Origin: Lampris incognitus
Taxonomy: Eukaryota; Chordata; Actinopteri; Lampriformes; Lampridae
Direction: 5' to 3'
NCBI RefSeq assembly: GCF_029633865.1
Contig: NC_079219.1
Location: forward strand, 16,424,810-16,488,809
Length of the DNA: 64,000 nucleotides
The translations under genes and the position numbers were made by a program. Below are positions 54,850 to 64,000 of this stretch, piece by piece. The notes beneath the pieces are model-generated. The model was not told the origin of the DNA and searched no databases. It saw only the letters and a list, made by a program, of their open reading frames with translations. Positions within the stretch are counted from its first letter, which is position 1. Every line of letters starts with the position of its first letter.

Positions 54850-57715
54850 CTCTCTTGATCCTTGGACTCTGTAGATCTGGATGAGACCATTTGCACCTGC
54901 CTTGACCTGTCAGGTCTCTCAGCTGTCTGAGGTACATGCTTCTATACTCAGCTGTGAGATAATATTTGGTCACAGCTCCTGGCTTCAAGCTGAATCCCTT
55001 TGTCCCTCCAGCTGTTTGGGTGTCTTTGTTCACCGTTTCTTCTATAGCGTGGTCAACAGGGATTCGGCCAAAGGGATTGGTGGAGCCCAGTTGGACTGAG
55101 AAGCCTCCTTCCATGAATTCTGTGTACACATCTGGGTGTGTGATGGGCAGCTCAGACATCTGGGCGTAGTAGTAGGGGAGGTAGCGTGCATAATTCATCC
55201 TGTCATAAGCAAAGCACCATGGGATCATTGCTCGAATGCTAGCCAAGTGTAGCATCCAGTCTCCCTCTCTGGATGCTCGGATGAGCCCCAACAAGATTTC
55301 AACCATGTCCAAATAGGACATCCAGAAGTTCGAGAGGCTGCCGTTTCCACCTCTAAGGAACTCACGGTAGACTTCAAATAGATCCATGATGCATGTACAA
55401 GAGCTGTTCTCGAGGACCTCTTTCAAAGCATGTTGTGAGACTTCTTTCCCAAGGCTGTCAATGGTCTTCAGTGTCTCATTCAGGTGAACCATGTCATTCC
55501 TGTGAGTTTCTTCCAACCAGGACAGGAAACCATTCAAGGTCAGTCGCATGAGAGCCTCATACAGGAGCTTGTGTAGTCGCACTGCCCTGTTGTACTTGCG
55601 GCCATCCATAACACCAGCAATTGAGTCTTCTGCAATCATGCCAGACTCAATGCAGAGGTCTTTGAGTCCAGCATCTTGGAAACGCTTTCCTATTATTGCC
55701 AGCAGTGTGCAGATGGTGTGGAATACCCCAAGCCTAACGATGATATCATGGAACTTGTCATGGTGTTTCCATGTGATCTCGACAGCCTTCGCATACAGGG
55801 CTTGGTCAAAGACACAGACAATCTTCCTCAGGCCTAAGCACTGCATGATGCTCAGTGACTGGTTAAGCACCTCGTTGACAGTAGACATTTGTGTCGCTGG
55901 AGCATTGATGGTAGGCAGATAGCCTATATTGTCGGGGATGACCGTCATCTCTCCTCGAGTCAGGATGTTGAAGCCTGTCCAGCTGCTGACTGACTGTTCT
56001 TCTTGTTGTGACATGCGTGCTAGGACCCAAAGAAGGTTTTTCTCTCTGGCAAGCTTAGTATTGGCTGCAGTATCGGCATCTGACTTTTTGCTTTGTGGTG
56101 GCCCTACCCGTTGTCCAGCATTGTAAGTTGGTAACATTGGTGGGGGTCCATCAATGCTTCTCTTCTTTGTTTTGGGAACAGTGGGCATGGGTTGGACAGG
56201 AAGTGGGTTGACTGGCTTTGCTTGCACAGCAATCCCATTGATTCTGTGAGATGTTCCCTCACCACTGACAGTTTCTTCAAGACGGTCGATATTGTCCCAG
56301 GCTAAAGTTGTGAATATGCCAGGATGGATGTTAGCTGGAAGGGCAATGCCACTCCCTGATGATGAGAGTTTCTGGAGACACAGGGCAGTGTTGATCTCTT
56401 CCATCTGTGAATAGGACACACTGTGACCAAGTCGGTTGAGGATGTTTATCAACTCTACATTTCCTGTCAACGATTTGACACTGAATGGCAGAACAATGTG
56501 CTTGGAAGGCTTGGTATTTCCACATGTCACTGCATATACTATGTCATGGCCAAATGACTGCAGAAGGCACTGCACTCTCTGGGATGCATGATCAGGATCA
56601 TTTGAGCCTGTGAGTAGAGAGTACAGGAAGATAATGAGCGACTCTGGAATGGTAGGACATTCTGCTTCTGGTTTGACTTCAGGCGGCCAGGTTTGAGGAA
56701 CATCTTGACTTTTAATGTCTGCTCTCAATTTGATGGCTGCTTTGGCTATAACATCTTGTGCACTGACACTTTTCAGGGTCTGCAGCTCCCTTTTGAGAGA
56801 CTGATTTTCTTTGGCAAGTTCCCTCATGGACAAGTTATCGGGATAGAGGAGGAATTTTCCTTTCTCATCAGGGAATATCTGCAAGGCTCCAGCAAACTCA
56901 CTCTCCAGGTTTCGCCTTATGTGCTTCTTGGTTGATTCCTTGACTTGGGCAATGCCTTGGGAGTTCATTGAAGCTACCAGTCTAGAAGAGAGATCAGTCA
57001 TTGTCATCACTTGAGGATTGCCAAAAAGCTCCATCCTGATGAAGAGGAACAGCTCATTGTATGCCTTATTCACAGCAGCTTCATACTGGGCTGCAGCATC
57101 ATCATCTTCATTGCTGGCAACCTCTCCTTTGGAAACCTCTTCTTTGGTGTAAAGTCTATAGCATGACCTGTGGTAGTGCCCTTCAGCTGCTACAAGGTCT
57201 CTACTCACAATGGCAAGGATTCTGCTGTCCCTTTTCTTTGTGGCTGCACTCCTGATCTTTGCATCAGCTCGCAGTTCTCGACACTGCACCAGTACTTCTC
57301 TCGTATTCTGTGTCTTGGAATATTTGCTGTTTTTCTGACAAAATATGCACTCTGCATCATAAGTCCTAGATGTACTTGGAGCATGTCGAGCTACTCTCTT
57401 AGATTGTTTCTCTTCAGCAGAGACACAACTTTTCTTTTCTTTTGCAAGGAGGCCATCAAGAATTTGCTTCATAGTGAAGATACTGCGACACTTTCTGTGG
57501 TAGTAGATTGCTGGAATCTGTCCCTCAGGAATGTCTTTTGCCAGTTTCAAAACTGGTGCATGATTTCGTATCTGAGCTGCCCTGAGCAGAGTTCTCCATG
57601 AGTCGACACTTTGTAGTGAAACCAGCTTATCTGTATCATCAGAACAGTGGATAATGCACTCCACCCGTGGGCGCTTTGGTATTGGGTAAAAACTTGCTTG
57701 TTCACCAGTGGCCAT
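54818..57715 (-). CDS. Main protein of the 5.9-kb DNA transposon (965 aa), probable transposase
   Basis: The N-terminus has two similar zinc-type modules: CIIHC...YHRKCRSIFT (about 20-80) and CIFCQKN...HYHRSCYRLYT (about 120-190). A coiled-coil-like stretch (LAKENQSLKRELQTLK) follows near 300. A central region has acidic residues in a setting that could be an RNase H-type fold: LAWDNIDRLEE near 475 and VCVFDQALYAKA near 640. The frame is open over its whole length, but its end (SPRIKRDEADVHVHDL) is not the natural C-terminus of the family. I cannot assign it to a named transposase superfamily. The role is inferred from its place between long inverted repeats. Confidence 0.6.
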   Translation of the reverse strand: MATGEQASFYPIPKRPRVECIIHCSDDTDKLVSLQSVDSWRTLLRAAQIRNHAPVLKLAKDIPEGQIPAIYYHRKCRSIFTMKQILDGLLAKEKKSCVSAEEKQSKRVARHAPSTSRTYDAECIFCQKNSKYSKTQNTREVLVQCRELRADAKIRSAATKKRDSRILAIVSRDLVAAEGHYHRSCYRLYTKEEVSKGEVASNEDDDAAAQYEAAVNKAYNELFLFIRMELFGNPQVMTMTDLSSRLVASMNSQGIAQVKESTKKHIRRNLESEFAGALQIFPDEKGKFLLYPDNLSMRELAKENQSLKRELQTLKSVSAQDVIAKAAIKLRADIKSQDVPQTWPPEVKPEAECPTIPESLIIFLYSLLTGSNDPDHASQRVQCLLQSFGHDIVYAVTCGNTKPSKHIVLPFSVKSLTGNVELINILNRLGHSVSYSQMEEINTALCLQKLSSSGSGIALPANIHPGIFTTLAWDNIDRLEETVSGEGTSHRINGIAVQAKPVNPLPVQPMPTVPKTKKRSIDGPPPMLPTYNAGQRVGPPQSKKSDADTAANTKLAREKNLLWVLARMSQQEEQSVSSWTGFNILTRGEMTVIPDNIGYLPTINAPATQMSTVNEVLNQSLSIMQCLGLRKIVCVFDQALYAKAVEITWKHHDKFHDIIVRLGVFHTICTLLAIIGKRFQDAGLKDLCIESGMIAEDSIAGVMDGRKYNRAVRLHKLLYEALMRLTLNGFLSWLEETHRNDMVHLNETLKTIDSLGKEVSQHALKEVLENSSCTCIMDLFEVYREFLRGGNGSLSNFWMSYLDMVEILLGLIRASREGDWMLHLASIRAMIPWCFAYDRMNYARYLPYYYAQMSELPITHPDVYTEFMEGGFSVQLGSTNPFGRIPVDHAIEETVNKDTQTAGGTKGFSLKPGAVTKYYLTAEYRSMYLRQLRDLTGQGRCKWSHPDLQSPRIKRDEADVHVHDL

Positions 57716-59355
57716 ATTCAGTCAGTTTTCACCTGCCACATACAAACAAATACATGTAACTTAGGTGTATGAACACTACTAAAAAAAAGTTTACTTTGCT
57801 TCACCAGCGTCATATTACCATTATTTATCTTACATAGCCACAAATACATTATCTAGTTGCTATGCAACAGCTGTATTTTGTCCACATGAGGCCGCTAAAA
57901 TCAACACAAGATGAAAGTTCCTCGTAGCCACTTTAACTAATCATATTAACATATACATTAAAAGAACATGCTAACATTATGGGAAATTAGCTTACAATCT
58001 TCTCCAGAGTGAGACAAGAAGATAGATACCAGTTTCCTCTATATGTGTTTAGTAGAAAGCTATCTGGCTGCACGTTAGCCTAGCTTAGCAAAATGAATGG
58101 AAGTACACAGTACTGGTTATCCTTGGTTGTTGGCCAACTAAGAACTGTCCCAGAGTTTAAGCTAGGCTAATCAGTACCAGGGGTGTTGAAATGCTATATT
58201 TGTAAAAATCTGGGCAAATACACAATCGTGAGAGGCACAGAAACAGGTTTCCTGAAAGAAAAATGAAATAGCTGCTCATTTGGAAAGGTTATCATGTATT
58301 ATTTTACTTCTGTTAGTGTACCAAATAAAATGGCACCAGTGGAGTTGTGTCACCTTGGGTGATATCGATATCTGGTCTGACCCATCGACTAACTGGCTTT
58401 GGTCTAGTTAGTTTCTTAGTAATAATGCCCTTCTAATTTAAGGTTCACACAATGAAATAGTATGGGTATATTATACATTTCCTGAATCTTTACAGTCCTG
58501 TGAGTATTCCAGTTTTTGTGTTTTGTGTCCCTGATATTCCTAGATGCCACAGGGCTAAAAGAAAGTATATAGTTTAGGCGAACATTGCAGAAAGATGTGT
58601 GTTATTGACGGGTTGAAGAGCTCAAGTGACCTCTATATTTGTGAGAAATATCCACAACAGGGCTTGAATGAAAGCTAAGAAGGTCCCCTTTAAAATGATA
58701 CCAAAGACAATATTATAGAACATTGAAAAATGTCCTGACCATGAGGCTAAACCAGGATATGCACCAGCGTCTAAAATGCAATTTACTTTAGGGGGTGGTT
58801 AACTTCATGAGCTGATAACTGTGATACAGCTGCCACTCAGGAATGGTTATCATACCAAAATATCATCTACAGACATGGATCCTTTCAAAAATTATAAGTA
58901 AGTTTTGCCACCTTGAGTGTACCGAAATAGGAAATTTTGGGCTCTGGCCCATGGACTAGAAAGCCAGATGTGGGTATGAGTCCTGGTCGCTGCACGGACG
59001 CCTCCTCGGGTCAGTCGGGGCACCTGTTCGGAGGAGGGGGGGAATAGCGTGATCTTCTCACGCGCTGCTTCCCCCTGGCGAAACTCCTCACTGTCAGGTG
59101 AAAAGAAGTGGCTGGCGACTCCACATGTATCAGAGGAGGCATGTGGTAGTCTGCAGCCCTCCCCGGATCGGCAGAGGGGGTGGAGCAGCGACCGGGACGG
59201 CTCGGAAGAGTGGGGTAATTGGCCAGATACAATTGGGGGGGAGGGGGGGTCCAAAAGAAGAAAAAAAAGAAGAAAAAAAAAGTTGTGAACATTTATTGAT
59301 TATAGATGATTAGCGTGCATTTCCACCCTTCAGATGCATCCTTTAGATATTACAT

Positions 59356-62300
59356 TGTGGTGACCCACATATATATAACGAGAGACATTCACCTAAGAGG
59401 ACGGTGTACCTTTAAGGGAAGAGGCGAGGGGTCAGATAATGCACTTCCGCTTCACGGTTCGGTGTCATTGTCGAATGTATGACATGCTAAGTTGGAGCTA
59501 GTAAACTACCTCGACTACGTCTACTCTCACGTCTCCTGTCTCGTTGTTTTCTAACTCCACATTGGTGACCCCGACGTGATCGAACTACTAATACGAGTAT
59601 GTCTGACAACGACGACGCCCGCTCCCGACGCCGGTGCTAACAACATGGCTATTGCTAACGCTAGCATTTAGGCCGCTACTGTGAAGCTACCCGACTTTTG
59701 GCAGCATAATCCACGGCCGTGGTTTCAACATGTGGAAGCCCAGTTCCAGCTGAGAGGGATAACGCAGGATGCAACGCAGTACTTCCACGTAGTGGCGGCG
59801 TTAGACGCATCGACAACGGCGCGAGCAATGACACTGTTGGAAGCTCCGCCAGCTGCTGGCAAGTACGATGCTATAAAGACATTCCTCCTGAAACTATTTG
59901 AACTGTCGGAGCTGGAGAAGGCAGACCGTTTACTGTCCCCGAATGGCCTCGGCGACGGCAAAACTGTCTGAGTTAATGGAACAAATGCTGTCTGTGCTGG
60001 GATCGGCTGATCCGGCCTTTCTTTTCACACACATTTTTCTGAGGCAGCTCCCTGCACCTGTACGCACAGCACTGGCCAGTTCTCCTCTCGCCGCCTCCAA
60101 GGACTACCGTTCTCTGGCTGCTGAAGCAGACAGGGTTTTCCTGGCCAACCGGCAACAGTTTGTGCATGCCCTGCTACCCCACCAGACCGCCCCACCACCA
60201 CCTGTGTACGACTATATGGACACCGCGGCTGCGGTGACAGCCCGCCGCCAACCTGACGACGGGCTCTGTTATTACCATGCCAGGTTTGGGGCAAAAGCAA
60301 AACGGTGTCGCAAACCCTGCAGTTACAGGGTTCAGGGAAACGCCAAGGCCGGCGCTTGTTAACGGCTATGGGCGCCGGCCGTGACTGCAAGCTGTTCATC
60401 AGAGACTCCTTGTCGGGCCGGCGGCTGCTGGTTGACTCTGGCGCTCAACGCAGCATACTACCAGCACAAGCTGTGGACACGATGACCGACAGTCACGGCC
60501 CCCAGATGGACGCCGCCAACGGCACGTCCATTCGGACGTACGGTATCAGACATATGGACGTGTGTTTTGGCGGCCGACGTTTCGGCTGGGACTTTGTGAT
60601 GGCTGCTGTATCCACCCCGCTCCTAGGTGCGGATTTCCTCTGTGCTTTCAGCCTGCTGGTGGATGTTAAAAACTCGCGTGATTGATGCCGTCTCTTTTGC
60701 GTCATACCCCTGCACGCTTGGGGGGGCTGGAGCGCAGTGCCTCGCTAACACACTCTCCACCGGGGATCCATACCAACGCCTGCTCGCCAATTTCCCCGAG
60801 CTCACCACACCCACCTTCTCCTCGGCGGTGGCCAAGCACGGCGTGGAACATCATATCACCACAGTGGGCCCCCCAGTTTACGCCCGGGCCCGACGCCTCG
60901 ACTCGGCCAAGCTCGCAATAGCCAGGGAGGAGTTTTCGACTATGGAGCGCCTCGGCATTGTCCGCCGTTCTGACAGCCCGTGGGCTTCCCCTCTTCACAT
61001 GGTTACTAAGGCCGACGGGGGTTGGCGCCCGTGCGGGGACTACCGTCGCCTAAACAATGCCACGACCCCCGACCGGTACCCCATACCGCACATACAAGAT
61101 TTCTCTACCCACCTGGCGGGTGCTGCCAGCTATTCCAAAATTGACTTAGTGCGGGGGTATCACCAAGTGCCGGTCCACCCACTGGATGTCCCAAAAACGG
61201 CTGTCATCACACCCTTTGGGCTCTTTGAGTTTTTACGTATGCCTTTCGGCCTTAAAGGGGCGGCGCAGACGTTTCAGCGCCTTATGGATTCTGTGCTCCG
61301 CGACATGCCATTTTTGTTTGTGTACTTAGACGACATCCTCGTGGCCAGCGCGTCGGCGGAGGAACACATGACGCACCTCAGACAGCTGTTCGACAGGCTC
61401 AGCGAACACGGCCTCATCATCAACCCAGCTAAGTGTCAGTTCGGGGAGTCGTCCATCACCTTCCTCGGGCACCGCATCACTCCACAGGGGGCCGTTCCCC
61501 TCCCTGCCAGGGTTGAGGCTGTCACCATGTTCCCCCGCCCCCGCACTGTACAGTCGCTGCAGGAATTCCTGGGCATGGTGAACTTTTATAACCGTTTCCT
61601 GCCCCGTGCCGCCCACATCATGCGTCCCCTGTATGAGGCCCTGCGGGGCAAGAAGTCTAAGGGCGAGCTGGGCTGGTCTTCGGGGATGGACGAGGCTTTT
61701 GTGGCCGCCAAGACTGCGCTGGCCAACGCTGCGCTGCTAGCTCACCCGTCGCCTGCCGCCCCCATAGCCCTTACAACGGATGCCTCCGACTACGCCGTGG
61801 GGGCGGTGTGTGAGCAGTGGGTGGGGGGGGGCGGCTGGCAGCCGTTGGCGTTCTTCAGTAAACAACTCCGTGAGAGCGAGCGCAAATACAGCACCTTTGA
61901 TAGGGAACTACTGGGTCTCTTCCTCGCAACCAGACACTTTAGGTTCCTATTGGAGGGCCGACAGTTCACCGCTTTCGTGGACCACAAACCGCTGACATTC
62001 TGTATGGCCAAAACCTCAGAACCGTGGTCTGGGCGTCAGCAGCGCCATCTCGCGGCGGTTTCCGAGTTTACCACGGACATACAACACGTGTCGGGCAAGA
62101 ATAACTTCGTCGCCGACTGCCTTTCACGGGCGGTTGTTAACGCCGTTCACTTGGGACTCGACTACGCCGCTATGGCAGCGGACCAAGCCAAGGACGCGAC
62201 CGTTCAAGACTACCGGTCGACCCCTACGGCGCTACGGCTGGAGGACGTGACGTTCGACGCGGCCAACACCACCCTCCTCTGTGACATCTCCACCGGTCAA

Positions 62301-63816
62301 CCGCGCCCCCTGGTGCCTACTTCCTGGCGGCGCCGAGTTTTCGACACCGTCCACGGCCTTTCCCACCCGGGAGTGAAGGCCTCGACCAAGCTGGTGAGCG
62401 TCAAGTTCGTTTGGCCTGGGCTCCTTAAGGATGTTAGAGCCTGGGCTGGCTCGTGTGTGGCGTGCCAACGCGCCAAGGTGCACCGCCATACCAAGGCCCC
62501 TTTGGCGCCGTTTGTGGTTCCAGAGAGGCGGTTTGACCACGTCAATGTTGACCTGGTGGGTCCCCTGCCCCCCTCCCGTGGTTATACGTTCCTCCTCACT
62601 ATTGTGGACAGGGCCACCAGGTGGCCAGAGGCTATTCCCTTGTCCTCCACGACGGCAGCAGAGGTAGCACGGGCGTTCATCGGCTGCTGGATGGCCCGTT
62701 TCGGCACGCCTGGTGACATCACGAGCGACCGGGGCTCCCAGTTTACCTCGGAGCTCTGGACGGCGGTCACTGAGCACCTGGGGGTGAAGATCCACCGCAC
62801 TACGGCGTACAACCCGCAGAGCAACGGACTTTGTGAGCGGTTCCATCGGGACATGAAAGCCGCTCTGCGGGCAAGCCTCACTGGCTGCGACTGGATGGAC
62901 CGGCTCCCGTGGGTCATGCTCGGCCTGCGTTCGGCCCCGAAGGAAGACCTCCAGACCTCCTCCGCTGAGCTGGTGTATGGCCAGCCCCTGCGGGTTCCGG
63001 GGGAGTTTCTTCCGGATGCTACGGCTCCTTGGTCGGCCGCCTCTCACCTCAGTTCGTCCCGGAGCGCTGCCGGTGCCTTCGCTCCCGTTCCGATGTCTCA
63101 ACACTGCCTCCCCCGGTCCTACGTCCCCAAGGATCTGCCATCGGCGAGGTACATCTTCATTAGGCACGACAGCCATCGGTCCCCGCTGCAGCCCCCATAC
63201 GACGGGCCCTTCCGCGTCCTGGAGGCGGGGGATAAGAACTTTGTGGTGGACATGGGGGGCAGGCCGGAGCGGGTCGCTATAGACCGTCTCAAGCCCGCTC
63301 ACTTGGACATTGGGGTCCAATGCAATTGGCCCTACCCCCGCGGCGGGGGCGCCCTCCTAGGTCGGCCCCGGCACCTGCCTCTGTTCCTGCTTCGGCCCCG
63401 CCTATGGCCCGGGTTTCGGCCCCATCTGTTTCCCCTCCTGTGAAGCGCAGCCGTTATGGCCGCAGGGTCCGCCCCCCGACTCGTCACCTGTTTTCCCCGT
63501 GACTTTGCACTATGTCGTTGACTGTTCTGTTGTAGAGTCTATTTTTATGTTCATGACTTGCACTTTTGCTGTTTTGCATTGTTTTGTGTAGGTGAATTCT
63601 GGGGGGGCCTGTGTGGTGACCCACATATATATAACGAGAGACATTCACCTAAGAGGACGGTGTACCTTTAAGGGAAGAGGCGAGGGGTCAGATAATGCAC
63701 TTCCGCTTCCGGTTCAGTGTCGTTGTCGAATGTATGACACGCTAAGTTGGAGCTAGTAAACTACCTCGACTACGTCTACTCTCACGTCTCCTGTCTCGTT
63801 GTTTTCCAACTCCACA
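59356..63816 (+). mobile_element. Ty3/Gypsy LTR retrotransposon fossil (Gypsy-3), young and nearly whole
   Basis: The LTRs 59356-59561 and 63612-63816 start TGTGGTGACCCACATATATA and end CTCCACA. They differ by about four substitutions and one small indel (near 2 percent). ACAT flanks both sides as a 4-bp target duplication. GGTGACCCCGACGTG follows the 5' LTR. The order is gag-like region (about 59670-60360), protease (LLVDSGAQRSILP), reverse transcriptase with YLDDILVA near 61330, RNase H (about 61760-62100) and integrase (about 62380-63000). The pol part is one long open frame (60627-63443). The gag and protease part has a few breaks, so this copy is not whole. Same family as Gypsy-1 but much younger. 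Confidence 0.92.
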
Positions 63817-64000
63817 ACATGGACATTTCAGTCTTGCTTGTTTTAGTTGTGAATGCACTTTTTAAAGTAAACACAACTATATAGACGATGACGGTGGCTC
63901 AAAACCCATTAAATTAAGGCTTTATTTCAATACAGTGTTCAATACAACAATTTACACTTTACAGTGAATAGCGGTGTAATCGGTGACAATGTTTCATCTC
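63817..64000. other. Unassigned right edge
   Basis: AT-rich. On the minus strand an AATAAA hexamer (about 63929-63934) could be the 3' end of a gene that lies beyond the window, but nothing else supports this. Confidence 0.2.

Larger units (their letters stand above)
53051..58958 (-). mobile_element. 5.9-kb DNA transposon with inverted repeats of about 560 bp, superfamily not recognised
   Basis: The ends are inverted copies: TAGTCCATGGGCCAGA at 53051 and its complement ending at 58958. The inverted repeats run to about 53605 and back from about 58378, with scattered mismatches and a few small gaps. The flanks GGAA and GAAA suggest a 3-bp GAA target duplication. It is inserted in a family A SINE, which fixes both borders. 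Inside, one long frame and a C-terminal remainder lie on the minus strand. Superfamilies with 3-bp duplications (PIF/Harbinger, CACTA, Academ) do not obviously match the protein. Confidence 0.85.
52972..59275 (+). mobile_element. tRNA-derived SINE, family A, copy 8, split by a DNA transposon
   Basis: The 5' part (about 52972-53050) runs from ATGATCGCCGGATCGAATCC to TGTCTGCGGGGGGAA. The 3' part (58959-59275) resumes GAAAGCCAGATGTGGGTATG and continues to the A-rich tail. The two parts join at the expected place in the family sequence (TGTCTGCGGGTGGGAAGCC). Confidence 0.85.

Noticed and set aside
62232-63320. 362-residue antisense open frame
   Set aside because: Shadow of the GC-rich integrase region of Gypsy-3 on the other strand.

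Overview
The window looks like teleost fish nuclear DNA. It holds a Tc1 transposon, Rex1-type and other LINE pieces, several tRNA-headed SINE families, very long (GT)n/(AT)n/(TTCTC)n microsatellites and compact vertebrate-type introns. I see nothing bacterial: no operons, no ribosome binding sites, no CRISPR.

Two host genes can be assembled exon by exon with consistent reading phase. Both lie on the + strand and encode Siglec/CD22-like immunoglobulin-superfamily receptors. Gene 1 (3087-25817, 17 coding exons, 641 aa) has a signal peptide, a V-set domain, four C2-type Ig domains, a transmembrane helix and a tail with one ITIM plus one near-ITIM. Gene 2 (34934-51253, 10 coding exons, 544 aa) has a signal peptide, a V-set domain, three C2-type domains, a transmembrane helix and two canonical ITIMs. 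They look like diverged tandem paralogues. Gene 1 keeps the Arg and Trp expected for sialic-acid binding (R114, W124). In gene 2 the aligned Arg is Ser (S107). Every Ig domain of gene 1 is cut by one or two internal introns, whereas gene 2 has one exon per domain.

Layout: 1-1.9 kb is a degraded multi-copy gene of unknown function (minus). 2.8-27 kb is gene 1, whose introns carry a Tc1 element, a LINE tail, a fossil Ty3/Gypsy element (9.47-13.5 kb), SINEs, a fold-back element nested in a SINE, and a Rex1 LINE. 27.5-33.5 kb is intergenic: SINEs, two head-to-tail copies of a LINE with a restriction-like endonuclease, and an L2-like tail. 33.8-34.2 kb is a MITE. 34.7-51.3 kb is gene 2; its seventh coding intron is about 9 kb long and holds an antisense Gypsy fossil starting 10 bp after the splice donor, a PIF/Harbinger-like piece, SINEs and a LINE tail. 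53.05-58.96 kb is a 5.9-kb DNA transposon with inverted repeats of about 560 bp, inserted in a SINE and coding for a protein family I cannot place in a named superfamily. 59.36-63.82 kb is a young, nearly whole Gypsy element with a 4-bp target duplication.

All calls come from reading the sequence. Family names rest on remembered motifs, and no database search was run.
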